DNA from: Prochlorococcus sp. AG-363-P15
GTDB lineage: Bacteria; Cyanobacteriota; Cyanobacteriia; PCC-6307; Cyanobiaceae
DNA length: 47,181 nt
Direction: 5' to 3'
Assembly: GCA_003278175.1 (NCBI GenBank)
Contig: QCGF01000004.1
Span: forward strand, 1 to 47,181
Shown: piece by piece, positions 17,020 to 26,218 of the stretch
Position numbering within the stretch: position 1 is the first letter of the stretch
Layout: the number at the start of each line of letters is the position of its first letter
Notes under the pieces: generated by a model
Told to the model about the DNA's origin: nothing
The model's input: the letters and a program-made list of their open reading frames with translations, nothing else
Databases searched by the model: none
Program-made: the position numbers and the translations under genes

Positions 17020-20000
17020 GAAGTAATTGCCAGAGAGCTGCCAAGTAAAGAGTGGCCCCATGGCTCCATTAAATCCTTAAAGTCAGGGCAATGCACATTT
17101 AACCTCTGAAGTACAGATCGAGTCATGGAACAACTAGGTCGAGCTCGAATGCCTTCGGCATTAAGTTCAGGATATGTAAGCTGTTCTGCCCCCCAACGCC
17201 TTTGAAAAAATGGTCTTAAAGGATATAAAGGGTTTTTTGAATCAGAATCAATCGCTGATAACCACTGCTCCATAGAAACAAGTTTTAGGACTTCTCCATC
17301 AGAAATAAATTGACCTAACAAGTCCTTCAACATTAAAGGTCGCGGATGCTGTAAATGAAAGCAACGACCTTTAGCCTCCGAACTCCAAGCCAAGGCAGAA
17401 ACAGCATTAGAGACATAATCAACTGGTACTAAGTCCAATTCCCAGGAGATTCGAGGGGCTTTCCCAAGTTCAAGACAGCCCTGCAGCAGCCTCTGCAATA
17501 AGTCTCCTTCATGCCAATGGCCAGTCTTTGAATGGCCTCCTATTAGAGGAGGCCTATAAATTGTTATCGGCAACCCAGATAGACCTGCCTTAGTGACAAG
17601 TCGTTCACAAACCCATTTAGTTTGTGAGTAGCCAATATATATACCATGCCAATCTTTTAAGTCATCGTCCTCAGAGATCACGCGATTGCGATATGCAGCT
17701 GCTTCGAATACCGAAACACTAGAAATTAACTCTACCCGAATAGGACTTTCAAGTGTGGCAAGTCTCAAGACTTCTCTTGTCCCACCGACATTGCTAGCAG
17801 CAAGCTGGGCATAAGATGCCATTTGACTCAACTGAGCTCCATTGTGTAGGACTCCTCCAAGGCCATGTGCAATCTTTTCAAATACATCTGAATCCAGCCC
17901 AAAAGAAGGCAGAGATAGGTCTCCAACTATTGGTTCTAATCTCTTTTCCCAAGAAGGATTCCAAAGGTCATAACGAGCAAGATTATTTTTAATTCGATCT
18001 AAGCCATTTTCCTTAGATTGAGCACGTACTAAACAACTCACGCGAAGTTCCGGCCAACGTTCTAACTGCCCAGCCAACAAATAAGCACCTAGAAACCCAG
18101 AGCAGCCTGTAATTAAGATCCGTTCACCAGGGGCTTCACATTGAGAACCAATTGGGCAAGTCCAATTGGTCTCTAACATTGCTTCTTTCGAAAGGTCCAA
18201 CTCCTCATTAGAGTGACGATCAGAATGAGGAATTATTTGTTTCAAAGATATTGCAGCAAGCCCATCAAGACTGGGGTCATCAGAAAAAGCATCAAGATCT
18301 AGACGTATCCCGAGTTCAGATTGCACGATCGCGGCAAATTCAACTGCCATCAATGAATCCAAACCGAGATTAAATAAAGAATCACTAGCGTCTATTGAAG
18401 ATGTATCCAAAGATTCATCATCAGATTCTGCAACCATTACTCTTACCAATATCTTGCGAAGCTCCTCCATCAAAACTATCTTCTGTTGAGCTTCAGGAAA
18501 TTCCTTTAATTTTGTCCAAAGACGTTCAGACGGAGATGGTCCTAAATCTTCCAACAATGCAGAGAACCAGCTCCGCTGCCTAGGCAACGATTGATTCGCA
18601 AGTTTTTTCCAATCATTATCAAGAACAGCTACAACACCTCCTCTCCCCCTTTGCAACAACCTCTCCAAACCATTTAAAGCTTTAGACGGCTCAAGCATAT
18701 GAATTCCTACGCCTTCAAAACGACGCTCCAAGCCAACAGCCATTCCATCTCCATTCCAAGGTCCCCACTGAATTGACAACCGAGTTAGCAATTCGTTCTG
18801 TTTATTGCAATAGCCATCGATTACTCCATTTGCGGCAGAATAAGCCGCTTGTCCAGGAGACCCCAACAAAGCCGCAACAGATGAGAACCCAATAAGAAAC
18901 TCCAGGCCAGGGATGTCTTGAGCCAGATCCTCGAGCCGACGCCACCCCTCTAACTTAGGCGACATGACAAAGTCAACGTCTAAATTTCTTAAATCAACAA
19001 GCGAAGTGTCATTCACTACACCAGCCGCGTGAAAAATGCCACGCAAAGGCTTTTCCGTAGGCAAGGATTGGATTTCCTGAAGAAGTAGATTATATTTTTC
19101 AGTTGATTCAATTGATTTTGACGATAAATCATAGTTAATGCATTTAAGTTCGACTCCTTTATTTCTAATTTCCTCAAGGACTCCCAATGCCTTTGTCCCA
19201 GGAGTCTCTGCAGAACGTCCTAGCAATACGAAAGAACTTGCACCTTTCTCAACCAACCAAGGAAGTAATTCCAATCCAATGCCACCTAAAGCACCAGTAA
19301 TCAGATAAGTAGCATGAGGTTGAATCGTAATAGGCTCTTCTTTGTCTGGCTGATTAATTACAACCTTCCCTACATGCCTGGCCTGCGCCATATGCCTAAA
19401 AGCATCCTCACATTTAGCCAAAGGCCAAGCTTCAATTGGGAGGTGTTTAAATAGCCCTTCATTTAGATCTTTAGTAAGTTGAAGTAGTAAGCGACGTAAT
19501 TCTGCTGGATAGGATGCTGCCACCTCCAACAAATCAAACGGAAGGTATCTCACATCAGGACGACGACTTGTAGCATCTTCTTTACTCCAAACCTCTATCT
19601 TTCCTAGCTCTAGAAAACGACCGCCTTTCGAAAGGCAACGGAAGCTAGCATCTACCCAATCACCCTTCAAGCTGTTAATAACAACATCAACACCTCGTCC
19701 ATTAGTGTCTGACAGAACTTGGTCAGCAAAATCAATTGTTCTTGAATCATATACAGCTTCGACACCTTGCTTTATCAGAATAGATTGTTTTGAGGTGCTA
19801 GCAGTTGCAAAAACACGTGCACCTGCTCGTTGTGCAACTTGAAGTGCTGCTTGGCCTACACCACCAGCCGCCGCATGAATAAGAACAGTCTCACCTGGCT
19901 TCAAGTCTGCAAGAGAATGTAATCCATAAAAAGCAGTCAGAAATGCAGTCGAAAAACTTGCCCCTTCCTCAGTACTCATACCCTTAGGCAAAGGCACGCA

Positions 20001-23000
20001 CAACTCTGCACGAGCCACTACATGGCTAGCAAGGCTTCCAATCGTAAGAGCCGCAACAACTCTCTTTCCAAGTAAATCTGGATCCACTCCAGGGCCTAAT
20101 GCAACTACACGACCAACTGCCTCTCCACCAAATGGCAATTTCACCTCATCAGAAAGGCCAAGGGAAGAAGCATGTGCATTGAGCAAACCCAAAGCGTTTA
20201 GAACATCGCGAAAATTCAGACCTGTTGCTTCAACTGCGATCTCCACTTCATTTGGCAAAAGTGAAGAAGGCCGCAAGCGACTCTTTTGCAGGCCCTCTAA
20301 ACGCCCACTTCCATCGCTTGTTATCCGAAAACGGTCGTCATCAAGTCGAGTTAATTGAGGTGTTTGCAACAACCCATCACTCCAACGAAGCTCAGAATGA
20401 TTTTCTCGTCCTCTCCAGATTTGACTCCAAGAATTTTCTGTAAGTTGTTGCACGGGATCCGAAGGGAGGTGCAATACAGTGAAGCTACATGACGAAATTT
20501 CAAGTACTGCAGTGCGTAGGAATGCCGCCATTGCATTACTTACAGGTCCTTCTCCTTCCAAAACCAATAAAAAGGATTGAATATGAGCTTCGTTGACGCG
20601 CTGCGTCAATTCTAGAAAATCACATACTGCCAGTTCAGGTTGTCCATGAGAAAGGTCTGGCCAAAAAATTATCGAGGTAGCATCTAATGTCAGGTCAGTA
20701 TCTATTGGCAATCTGTGGAGTTGTATATTTTGTGAGTCAGACCAATCCCTGAAAGAAGTTATCTTTTCATCAGTAACACCTATAAAATAAATTTGTTCCT
20801 CAGTCAAAGCCTTCTGTTCTTCAGAATCAAGCTCGAAAGGGATCCAAGAAGTTTGGAATAACTCTGGTCCGTTAAGCAAATCGTCCTTAGGTGGGAACAA
20901 AAGGTCAATCAAAGATCTAGTCAGACGTCTAAGCTTTAATCCAACAATTTGGCCAAATCTTTTCTCATTGGTCGCAAGTGTTAAGTCTGCAATCAAAGTC
21001 GATCCATCATCTTCTGAAGGCCTTAAAGCTGTATGACAACGGAATTGATTTGGGAGTGGCCATTCAGATAAAACAATCTGCTCAACTCCAATAGGCAAAA
21101 ATATTTGTCCATTCTCAATTGCCAAGTCAACACAAGCTGCAACTGTCTGAAAGCAACCATCCAGCAAACACCGGTCTGGAGCATTACAAGGCCTTGTAAT
21201 TTCAGCCCATGCTTCTCCAGAGGTTGCACATAATTCTCGAATAGAGCGATATAATGGGCCATATCTAAACCCCAATATTGCCAAGTTTCTATAAAATGTT
21301 TCTACGTCTATAAACAAGGACTCCTGTCGGGGGGGAGTAATTACAGGAATCTTTCCAAAATCATAATCCTTTCTTGAATCCATTACTAACTCGCCGTGAC
21401 GATGCCAGGCATCTTCATTAGATCCATTGCTATGGAAACTCAACACTCCATCATCAAAAAGAGCATGTATAGTTATAGGTTTGTCTGAGACCTTCAAAGC
21501 ATTGTCAAGTTGAAATGAGGAGATCTTTGTAAATTGACTACGCTGTTGTTGTAGATCTAAAGCAAGCTCCAAATATCCAGCAGCAGGAAAAACGAGGTCA
21601 TCACGCACCTTATGATCGGCCAGGTCAGGCGAATCATTTGGGCAGAGGGTCCCTTGATAATGATCGACTGGTCCAGGGATATCAAGCTTTACTAAGTTTT
21701 CAAAAGATCGGCCTTTCTCTATATGGCTACCATTCTCATCAATCTTCCCTAAGTGATTTAGCCAAAGACTTGTTTTAGAGGTTTCATCTTCATTGCGGCT
21801 CCACCAAAAACTTTGCCGAAGGAATGGGTGCCCCGGCAAGCAGACTTTTGTATAAGAGCAAGAAGAGTGAAAGGCTTCCCAATCGATTTTGTATCCCTTA
21901 CCGATCGATATTGCTAGCGCTTCTAATTGATTACGACTCGTTAAAGTCGATATATTTAATTTTAACCCCTCAAGAGAAGAATCAATTGAATGTTTAGCAG
22001 TTCCAGTTAAAAGTGTTTCACCTCTCCAGGCTGGCTCTACTTTTCCTTCAAGTTGTACTAGCAGTTCTTTAAAATCCTTAGCTACTGCAATAAAGCGATG
22101 TGAAAAAAGGCTCCTCCCTAGATTGGTACTCCCACACAAGTCATTAAGACTGAATGTTGAGTTCTTTTTAATCAGGTCTACATATCGACAAATGAGTTCA
22201 TCAAGAGCAGGTTTGGATTTAGCTGATAGACAAAGAAGGTTTAGTGATGGCTCTTCTTTTATTACTTCTTTTTTGCCTTTGCACTCATTACTTGATAAGT
22301 CACTTAAGACGACATGTGCATTAGTTCCTCCAAACCCAAACGAACTAACCCCTACTATCAATGGAGCAGAAGGATTCGGGAACGAAGCAAGCTCAGTTTG
22401 AACTTCCAAGCCTAATTCGTCAAAGCTTACAGAGGGGTTAGGCGTTTTAAAATGCAAGCTAGGAGGTAGTTGGCGCTCACGTACACACAAGGTGGCCTTA
22501 ATTAAACCTGTAATGCCAGCCACTGTTTCTCCATGGCCAAGGTTTGTCTTTACTGATCCAAGTCGACAAGCTTCTCCATTCAAGCGGCCAGCACCAAGAA
22601 CTGAACCAAGAGCACGCAACTCAATGGGGTCCCCTTGCCTGGTCCCTGTGCCATGAGCCTCAACATATTGAGTTTCTTTAGGATCAATGCCAGCCTTTTG
22701 AAACGCACTCCGAACACATGCAGATTGAGAACGTTGACTAGGTGCCGCAAGGCCTTGACTACGGCCATCAGAGTTAATAGCCGTTCCTCGAATCACAGCA
22801 TGAATTTGGTCTTGGTCTTTCATCGCCATGGAAAGAGGTTTTAGCAGTACCACTCCTGCACCTTCAGAGCGGACATAGCCATTTGCATTGGCGTCAAAAC
22901 TCTTACATCGACCATCAGGAGACAATAAACCTGCCTTACAGAAGCTCATTTGTATTCCTGGGTGAATCAGCGCTTGTACGCCACCAGCAATGGCCAACTC

Positions 23001-23600
23001 TGATTCACCACGCAAAATACTTTCACAAGCAAGGTGAACAGCTACTAAGGAAGAAGAGCAAGCTGTATCAACAGTGAAGCTAGGCCCTTTAAGGTCAAAG
23101 AAATAAGAAAGTCGATTAGCCGCAATACAACCTGTATTCCCAGGCAGAATAAATGGTTCGTTATCCGGAGTTACGAAGTCTTCACTTGATGCCCACAAAA
23201 GAGAACTGTAGTCAGAACTAGAAATGCCTATAAAAACGCCTACTGGTTTGCCACGTAAGGAATCAACAGGATGACCTGCATCTTCAATTGAACGCCAGGC
23301 AACTTCTAACAACAAACGCTGCTGAGGATCTAAACAAACAGCTTCACGTGGAGTGATGCCAAAAAAGCTGGGATCAAAGCGATCAATATCATCTAAGAAT
23401 CCTCCACGACGAACATGCTGCATCAATGGTTTTTTCGGGTCAGCATTGTAATGAAAATCCAGATCCCACCTTTCGGAAGGGACTTCAGTGATCACTTCTC
23501 TTCCCTCAGAAAGAATATCCCAGAACTCCTCTGGAGTGTCTATTCCTCCAGGCAGACGACAACCAATCCCAACAATTGCAATAGAGTCGTGGTTAGACAT
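17016..23600 (-). CDS. Highly reducing type I polyketide synthase, AT-less, with thioester reductase end
   Basis: 2194 residues from ATG 23600 (a TTG precedes it). Residue numbers below count from that TTG. KS (5-430) has Cys182 in DTACSSS, His317 in EAHGTG and His357 in KTNLGH. Residues 453-515 are the usual KS-to-AT linker and 560-601 the usual post-AT linker ending LPGHPFLRQSFWW, but no AT lies between them. DH (about 640-900) has His664, with Asp in place of the motif Gly, and Asp815 in DGCFQ. A structural psiKR follows (about 915-1090). ER (1100-1415) has AAAGGVGQAAL. KR (1430-1660) has GALGGIG, Ser1574/1575, Tyr1588 and Asn1592. ACP has Ser1750 in GLDSL. Thioester reductase (1826-2190) has TGCSGFLG and YSQTK. 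It probably makes a saturated acyl chain released as aldehyde or alcohol, with malonyl loaded in trans. Confidence 0.95.
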   Translation of the reverse strand: MSNHDSIAIVGIGCRLPGGIDTPEEFWDILSEGREVITEVPSERWDLDFHYNADPKKPLMQHVRRGGFLDDIDRFDPSFFGITPREAVCLDPQQRLLLEVAWRSIEDAGHPVDSLRGKPVGVFIGISSSDYSSLLWASSEDFVTPDNEPFILPGNTGCIAANRLSYFFDLKGPSFTVDTACSSSLVAVHLACESILRGESELAIAGGVQALIHPGIQMSFCKAGLLSPDGRCKSFDANANGYVRSEGAGVVLLKPLSMAMKDQDQIHAVIRGTAINSDGRSQGLAAPSQRSQSACVRSAFQKAGIDPKETQYVEAHGTGTRQGDPIELRALGSVLGAGRLNGEACRLGSVKTNLGHGETVAGITGLIKATLCVRERQLPPSLHFKTPNPSVSFDELGLEVQTELASFPNPSAPLIVGVSSFGFGGTNAHVVLSDLSSNECKGKKEVIKEEPSLNLLCLSAKSKPALDELICRYVDLIKKNSTFSLNDLCGSTNLGRSLFSHRFIAVAKDFKELLVQLEGKVEPAWRGETLLTGTAKHSIDSSLEGLKLNISTLTSRNQLEALAISIGKGYKIDWEAFHSSCSYTKVCLPGHPFLRQSFWWSRNEDETSKTSLWLNHLGKIDENGSHIEKGRSFENLVKLDIPGPVDHYQGTLCPNDSPDLADHKVRDDLVFPAAGYLELALDLQQQRSQFTKISSFQLDNALKVSDKPITIHALFDDGVLSFHSNGSNEDAWHRHGELVMDSRKDYDFGKIPVITPPRQESLFIDVETFYRNLAILGFRYGPLYRSIRELCATSGEAWAEITRPCNAPDRCLLDGCFQTVAACVDLAIENGQIFLPIGVEQIVLSEWPLPNQFRCHTALRPSEDDGSTLIADLTLATNEKRFGQIVGLKLRRLTRSLIDLLFPPKDDLLNGPELFQTSWIPFELDSEEQKALTEEQIYFIGVTDEKITSFRDWSDSQNIQLHRLPIDTDLTLDATSIIFWPDLSHGQPELAVCDFLELTQRVNEAHIQSFLLVLEGEGPVSNAMAAFLRTAVLEISSCSFTVLHLPSDPVQQLTENSWSQIWRGRENHSELRWSDGLLQTPQLTRLDDDRFRITSDGSGRLEGLQKSRLRPSSLLPNEVEIAVEATGLNFRDVLNALGLLNAHASSLGLSDEVKLPFGGEAVGRVVALGPGVDPDLLGKRVVAALTIGSLASHVVARAELCVPLPKGMSTEEGASFSTAFLTAFYGLHSLADLKPGETVLIHAAAGGVGQAALQVAQRAGARVFATASTSKQSILIKQGVEAVYDSRTIDFADQVLSDTNGRGVDVVINSLKGDWVDASFRCLSKGGRFLELGKIEVWSKEDATSRRPDVRYLPFDLLEVAASYPAELRRLLLQLTKDLNEGLFKHLPIEAWPLAKCEDAFRHMAQARHVGKVVINQPDKEEPITIQPHATYLITGALGGIGLELLPWLVEKGASSFVLLGRSAETPGTKALGVLEEIRNKGVELKCINYDLSSKSIESTEKYNLLLQEIQSLPTEKPLRGIFHAAGVVNDTSLVDLRNLDVDFVMSPKLEGWRRLEDLAQDIPGLEFLIGFSSVAALLGSPGQAAYSAANGVIDGYCNKQNELLTRLSIQWGPWNGDGMAVGLERRFEGVGIHMLEPSKALNGLERLLQRGRGGVVAVLDNDWKKLANQSLPRQRSWFSALLEDLGPSPSERLWTKLKEFPEAQQKIVLMEELRKILVRVMVAESDDESLDTSSIDASDSLFNLGLDSLMAVEFAAIVQSELGIRLDLDAFSDDPSLDGLAAISLKQIIPHSDRHSNEELDLSKEAMLETNWTCPIGSQCEAPGERILITGCSGFLGAYLLAGQLERWPELRVSCLVRAQSKENGLDRIKNNLARYDLWNPSWEKRLEPIVGDLSLPSFGLDSDVFEKIAHGLGGVLHNGAQLSQMASYAQLAASNVGGTREVLRLATLESPIRVELISSVSVFEAAAYRNRVISEDDDLKDWHGIYIGYSQTKWVCERLVTKAGLSGLPITIYRPPLIGGHSKTGHWHEGDLLQRLLQGCLELGKAPRISWELDLVPVDYVSNAVSALAWSSEAKGRCFHLQHPRPLMLKDLLGQFISDGEVLKLVSMEQWLSAIDSDSKNPLYPLRPFFQRRWGAEQLTYPELNAEGIRARPSCSMTRSVLQRLNVHCPDFKDLMEPWGHSLLGSSLAITS

Positions 23601-24721
23601 CAATCAGACCCCATTATTAAATGCCTAATACCATCGCGGTTACCTATCAAAGGTTTAAGGCAATATGTTTGTTTGACTAATTGATATTGCTCCGGTTGAG
23701 CCAACCAATTCTGGAGTATGGCAAGCAAGTCTTTAGGCGTATCAATAGCGATGTCTATACCGCGATCAAAAAAATAACGTCTAGCAAGTAACTCCTGTGG
23801 CATAGTGGTTCCAAAACCATTGAAGATCAATACACATCCGGATGCCAGGGCCTCTGTTGCTGTCCTGGCACCAGGTCTTCCAACCATTGCCCAGGCACAA
23901 TGATAAAGCTTTGCCATTTCTTTTGGAGATTGAAATCCACGAGCCTCAACAGATAGTTGCGGATAAAGGGAACTCCATTTAGCCAATTCTTGCTTAACAC
24001 TCACACGCCGACCACATAAAGCAATAACCCTTATCTGTCCTGCAAGTGGAAGTAATGCATTTAACAAGTCCAGATGATTATTAGAGCCATTGGCACCACT
24101 TCCAAGGACAAGAAGTGGCAATGAATCGTCCGATAAATTTTCAGGGAGAGGTTTCTCGAGAAGTCTCTCGAAAGAAGGTTCAAACAAAGGTCCTAATATT
24201 GAGATGCGACTTTTTACATAGCCTCTGCCACGTACTTCCTTGGCCACTTCAGGCGTAAGCGCCCAAAAATAATCAGCCTTTTTAGTTACCCAATTACGGC
24301 TAAACCCAAACCCACCATCAAGTTCAGTACAACACGTAATTGTGCGCAATGATGGCCCAAGGACTCGCTTTGCAAGGTCAAAATGGCCACGATTTATGTG
24401 GGGGTGAGTAGAAATAATTAGTTCAGGCTTGTAAGTCCTTAACAAGCGTATTAAATAATTACGTCCAAAAATAACTGTGCCAGGCTTCACAAGATCCTCA
24501 AACTCAACCAAACGCCAGTAGATCTGATGGAACCAAGGACAATATTTCTGTATCCAGTTGTAAAGATTGACACTTAAACGCATTACGAAACTTGATTTCT
24601 CCAATAGGTGCTCAACTAAAACTGAACCATTGGGGTCCCAATGGTTCAGCCAACTCTTTATTGAATAGGCTGCTGCATCATGAGCAGTTCCACCACTTGA
24701 AGTAAAAATCAGAACACGCAT
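23600..24721 (-). CDS. GT28 glycosyltransferase, MGDG-synthase-like
   Basis: 373-residue GT-B enzyme. The N-terminal domain begins MRVLIFTSSGGTAHDAAAYS, the position of the GGGH-type loop of monogalactosyldiacylglycerol synthases. The C-terminal donor domain has GRPGARTATEALASG and TTMPQELLA, as in GT28 (MGD and MurG type) enzymes. The acceptor is probably a lipid. Most cyanobacteria make MGDG through a glucolipid intermediate and an epimerase, so this MGD1-like gene is probably dedicated to another glycolipid. Its TGA stop overlaps the PKS ATG as TGATG, and it begins 13 bases after the MFS gene, so all belong to one operon. Confidence 0.85.
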   Translation of the reverse strand: MRVLIFTSSGGTAHDAAAYSIKSWLNHWDPNGSVLVEHLLEKSSFVMRLSVNLYNWIQKYCPWFHQIYWRLVEFEDLVKPGTVIFGRNYLIRLLRTYKPELIISTHPHINRGHFDLAKRVLGPSLRTITCCTELDGGFGFSRNWVTKKADYFWALTPEVAKEVRGRGYVKSRISILGPLFEPSFERLLEKPLPENLSDDSLPLLVLGSGANGSNNHLDLLNALLPLAGQIRVIALCGRRVSVKQELAKWSSLYPQLSVEARGFQSPKEMAKLYHCAWAMVGRPGARTATEALASGCVLIFNGFGTTMPQELLARRYFFDRGIDIAIDTPKDLLAILQNWLAQPEQYQLVKQTYCLKPLIGNRDGIRHLIMGSD

Positions 24722-24734
24722 ACTTTTAATTCAT

Positions 24735-26102
24735 TCATCTGTAATTAAAAACACCTAAGTTTTTAATTTGGGACCAACTAGCAAGAGCCAGCACCCATCC
24801 AATTCCGCCTAAAGCCACTGCAATTACACGCCCATCCCCTACTCCAAGAGAAGATTGAACCCAGAAAGGTAGATATGACCAATTTAAGATGGGCGTCAAA
24901 ACACGATCAACTGCAATTGAAACTGTCATGAAGGCTAGTAACCGTGCAGACCATTCAAATGTATAGCGCAATGCAAAAACCTTAGGTAAGTCTTGCTCAG
25001 GAGCAAGTTGACTCCATGCTTGTTGAATGGATGACATTACTATTGGCAACCCAAAAGAAAAAAACAATACCCCTAAGAACCAAATTAATGAATGATCCGC
25101 AAAAGACTGCAAACCAGCCCCCATCAAAATCAATGATTGAATCAAAAGCACAATGAACCAAACCCGATGCCAATAAATTCCAATCTTCTTTTGCCACGCA
25201 AAAAATCCGAGCAAATATCCCAATCCCGCCACGATCAGAACATAGGCCATTTGTTCAGTGCCATAGGCAACTGCCACCCAAGCAGGGAAAAGAACCTCAG
25301 TAGCAGCATATGCAAAGGCTACTGAGCTACTTAGCACTAGAGCAATTCGAGCCAATGGATTTGTCCTCCACAAAGACTTAACCAAATTCAAGCCTTGAAC
25401 CAAGTGGACTCCTTTCCAAGGCTTAGCCTCATGTGATCTATCAACAAATTTGCTTGACCATGGAGCCGCCAATACACAAATCATTGCAAGGAAAAAGCTG
25501 CAACCATCAATGGTCAAGACCCCTCGCAAACCAATCAAGCCAAAAAGCCAACTGCCAAAAAATGGAGCCATAGTTAAGACCAAGCTATCTGTAGTAGCAA
25601 AGAGACCATTTGCACGAATAAGTTCATTCCTATCAATCATCAAAGTCGGGATCAACGTAGAAAAGCTCAAGATCAAGGTTGCTTCAGCCATAGCCGCTAA
25701 TCCTTGAACAAACAATAAAATTGATAGAGACGGAGTACTAGTCTCTCTAAAAAGCAATAGTGCAAGTGTGAACGTACAAAAAGCGCCCACGCCATTTGCA
25801 GTAAGCATTACTCTCCTTCGTGACCAAATGGCCATACGGTTAGCAAGAAGTGGAAGTACAAAAATTCTTGCTAGCTGGACCACTACAGCTACAAGCGCAA
25901 AATCAGCTAGAAGTTGAGTTTTAGAAAAAAGCCAAAGCCCTATCCCATAAAGACTGGTTTGAGTACCAAGATTTGAAATGAGCTGGGCGATCCAAAGCCA
26001 AGTAAAAGTTTTTTTAGCTTCTCTAGAGAAGTTCTCTTGACCAACAGTAGAAATAACTGGCTGAGACCCATTTGAGATCTCATTAGAACTCGAGTCTGGC
26101 AT
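24735..26102 (-). CDS. Major facilitator superfamily exporter
   Basis: 455 residues from ATG 26102 (a GTG sits one codon upstream). After a polar N-terminus (1-32) come about 12 membrane helices. The loop between helices 2 and 3 carries ANRMAIWSRRRVML, a variant of the MFS GxLaDrxGrRxxl signature. It resembles the MFS_3, enterobactin-exporter-like group often found in cyanobacterial natural-product clusters. It is the first gene of the operon MFS-GT28-PKS-GT2, so it probably exports the glycosylated product or an intermediate (inference). The promoter should lie in the 116-base divergent spacer at 26103-26218. Confidence 0.87.
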   Translation of the reverse strand: MPDSSSNEISNGSQPVISTVGQENFSREAKKTFTWLWIAQLISNLGTQTSLYGIGLWLFSKTQLLADFALVAVVVQLARIFVLPLLANRMAIWSRRRVMLTANGVGAFCTFTLALLLFRETSTPSLSILLFVQGLAAMAEATLILSFSTLIPTLMIDRNELIRANGLFATTDSLVLTMAPFFGSWLFGLIGLRGVLTIDGCSFFLAMICVLAAPWSSKFVDRSHEAKPWKGVHLVQGLNLVKSLWRTNPLARIALVLSSSVAFAYAATEVLFPAWVAVAYGTEQMAYVLIVAGLGYLLGFFAWQKKIGIYWHRVWFIVLLIQSLILMGAGLQSFADHSLIWFLGVLFFSFGLPIVMSSIQQAWSQLAPEQDLPKVFALRYTFEWSARLLAFMTVSIAVDRVLTPILNWSYLPFWVQSSLGVGDGRVIAVALGGIGWVLALASWSQIKNLGVFNYR

Positions 26103-26218
26103 CACTTAAACCCGTTCTTCTATAGTTAAGTGCAAAGTATTGCTTTAATAACACGATCTAATTCAACCAAAACGATGATCCTTATGTCAATTTAAGGGTC
26201 CTAGAAAGTACATCTTAC

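Noticed and set aside
26103-26218. Attachment site or transfer boundary next to the PKS operon
   Set aside because: No tRNA, integrase or flanking direct repeat is visible, so horizontal arrival of the cluster cannot be supported from this sequence alone.
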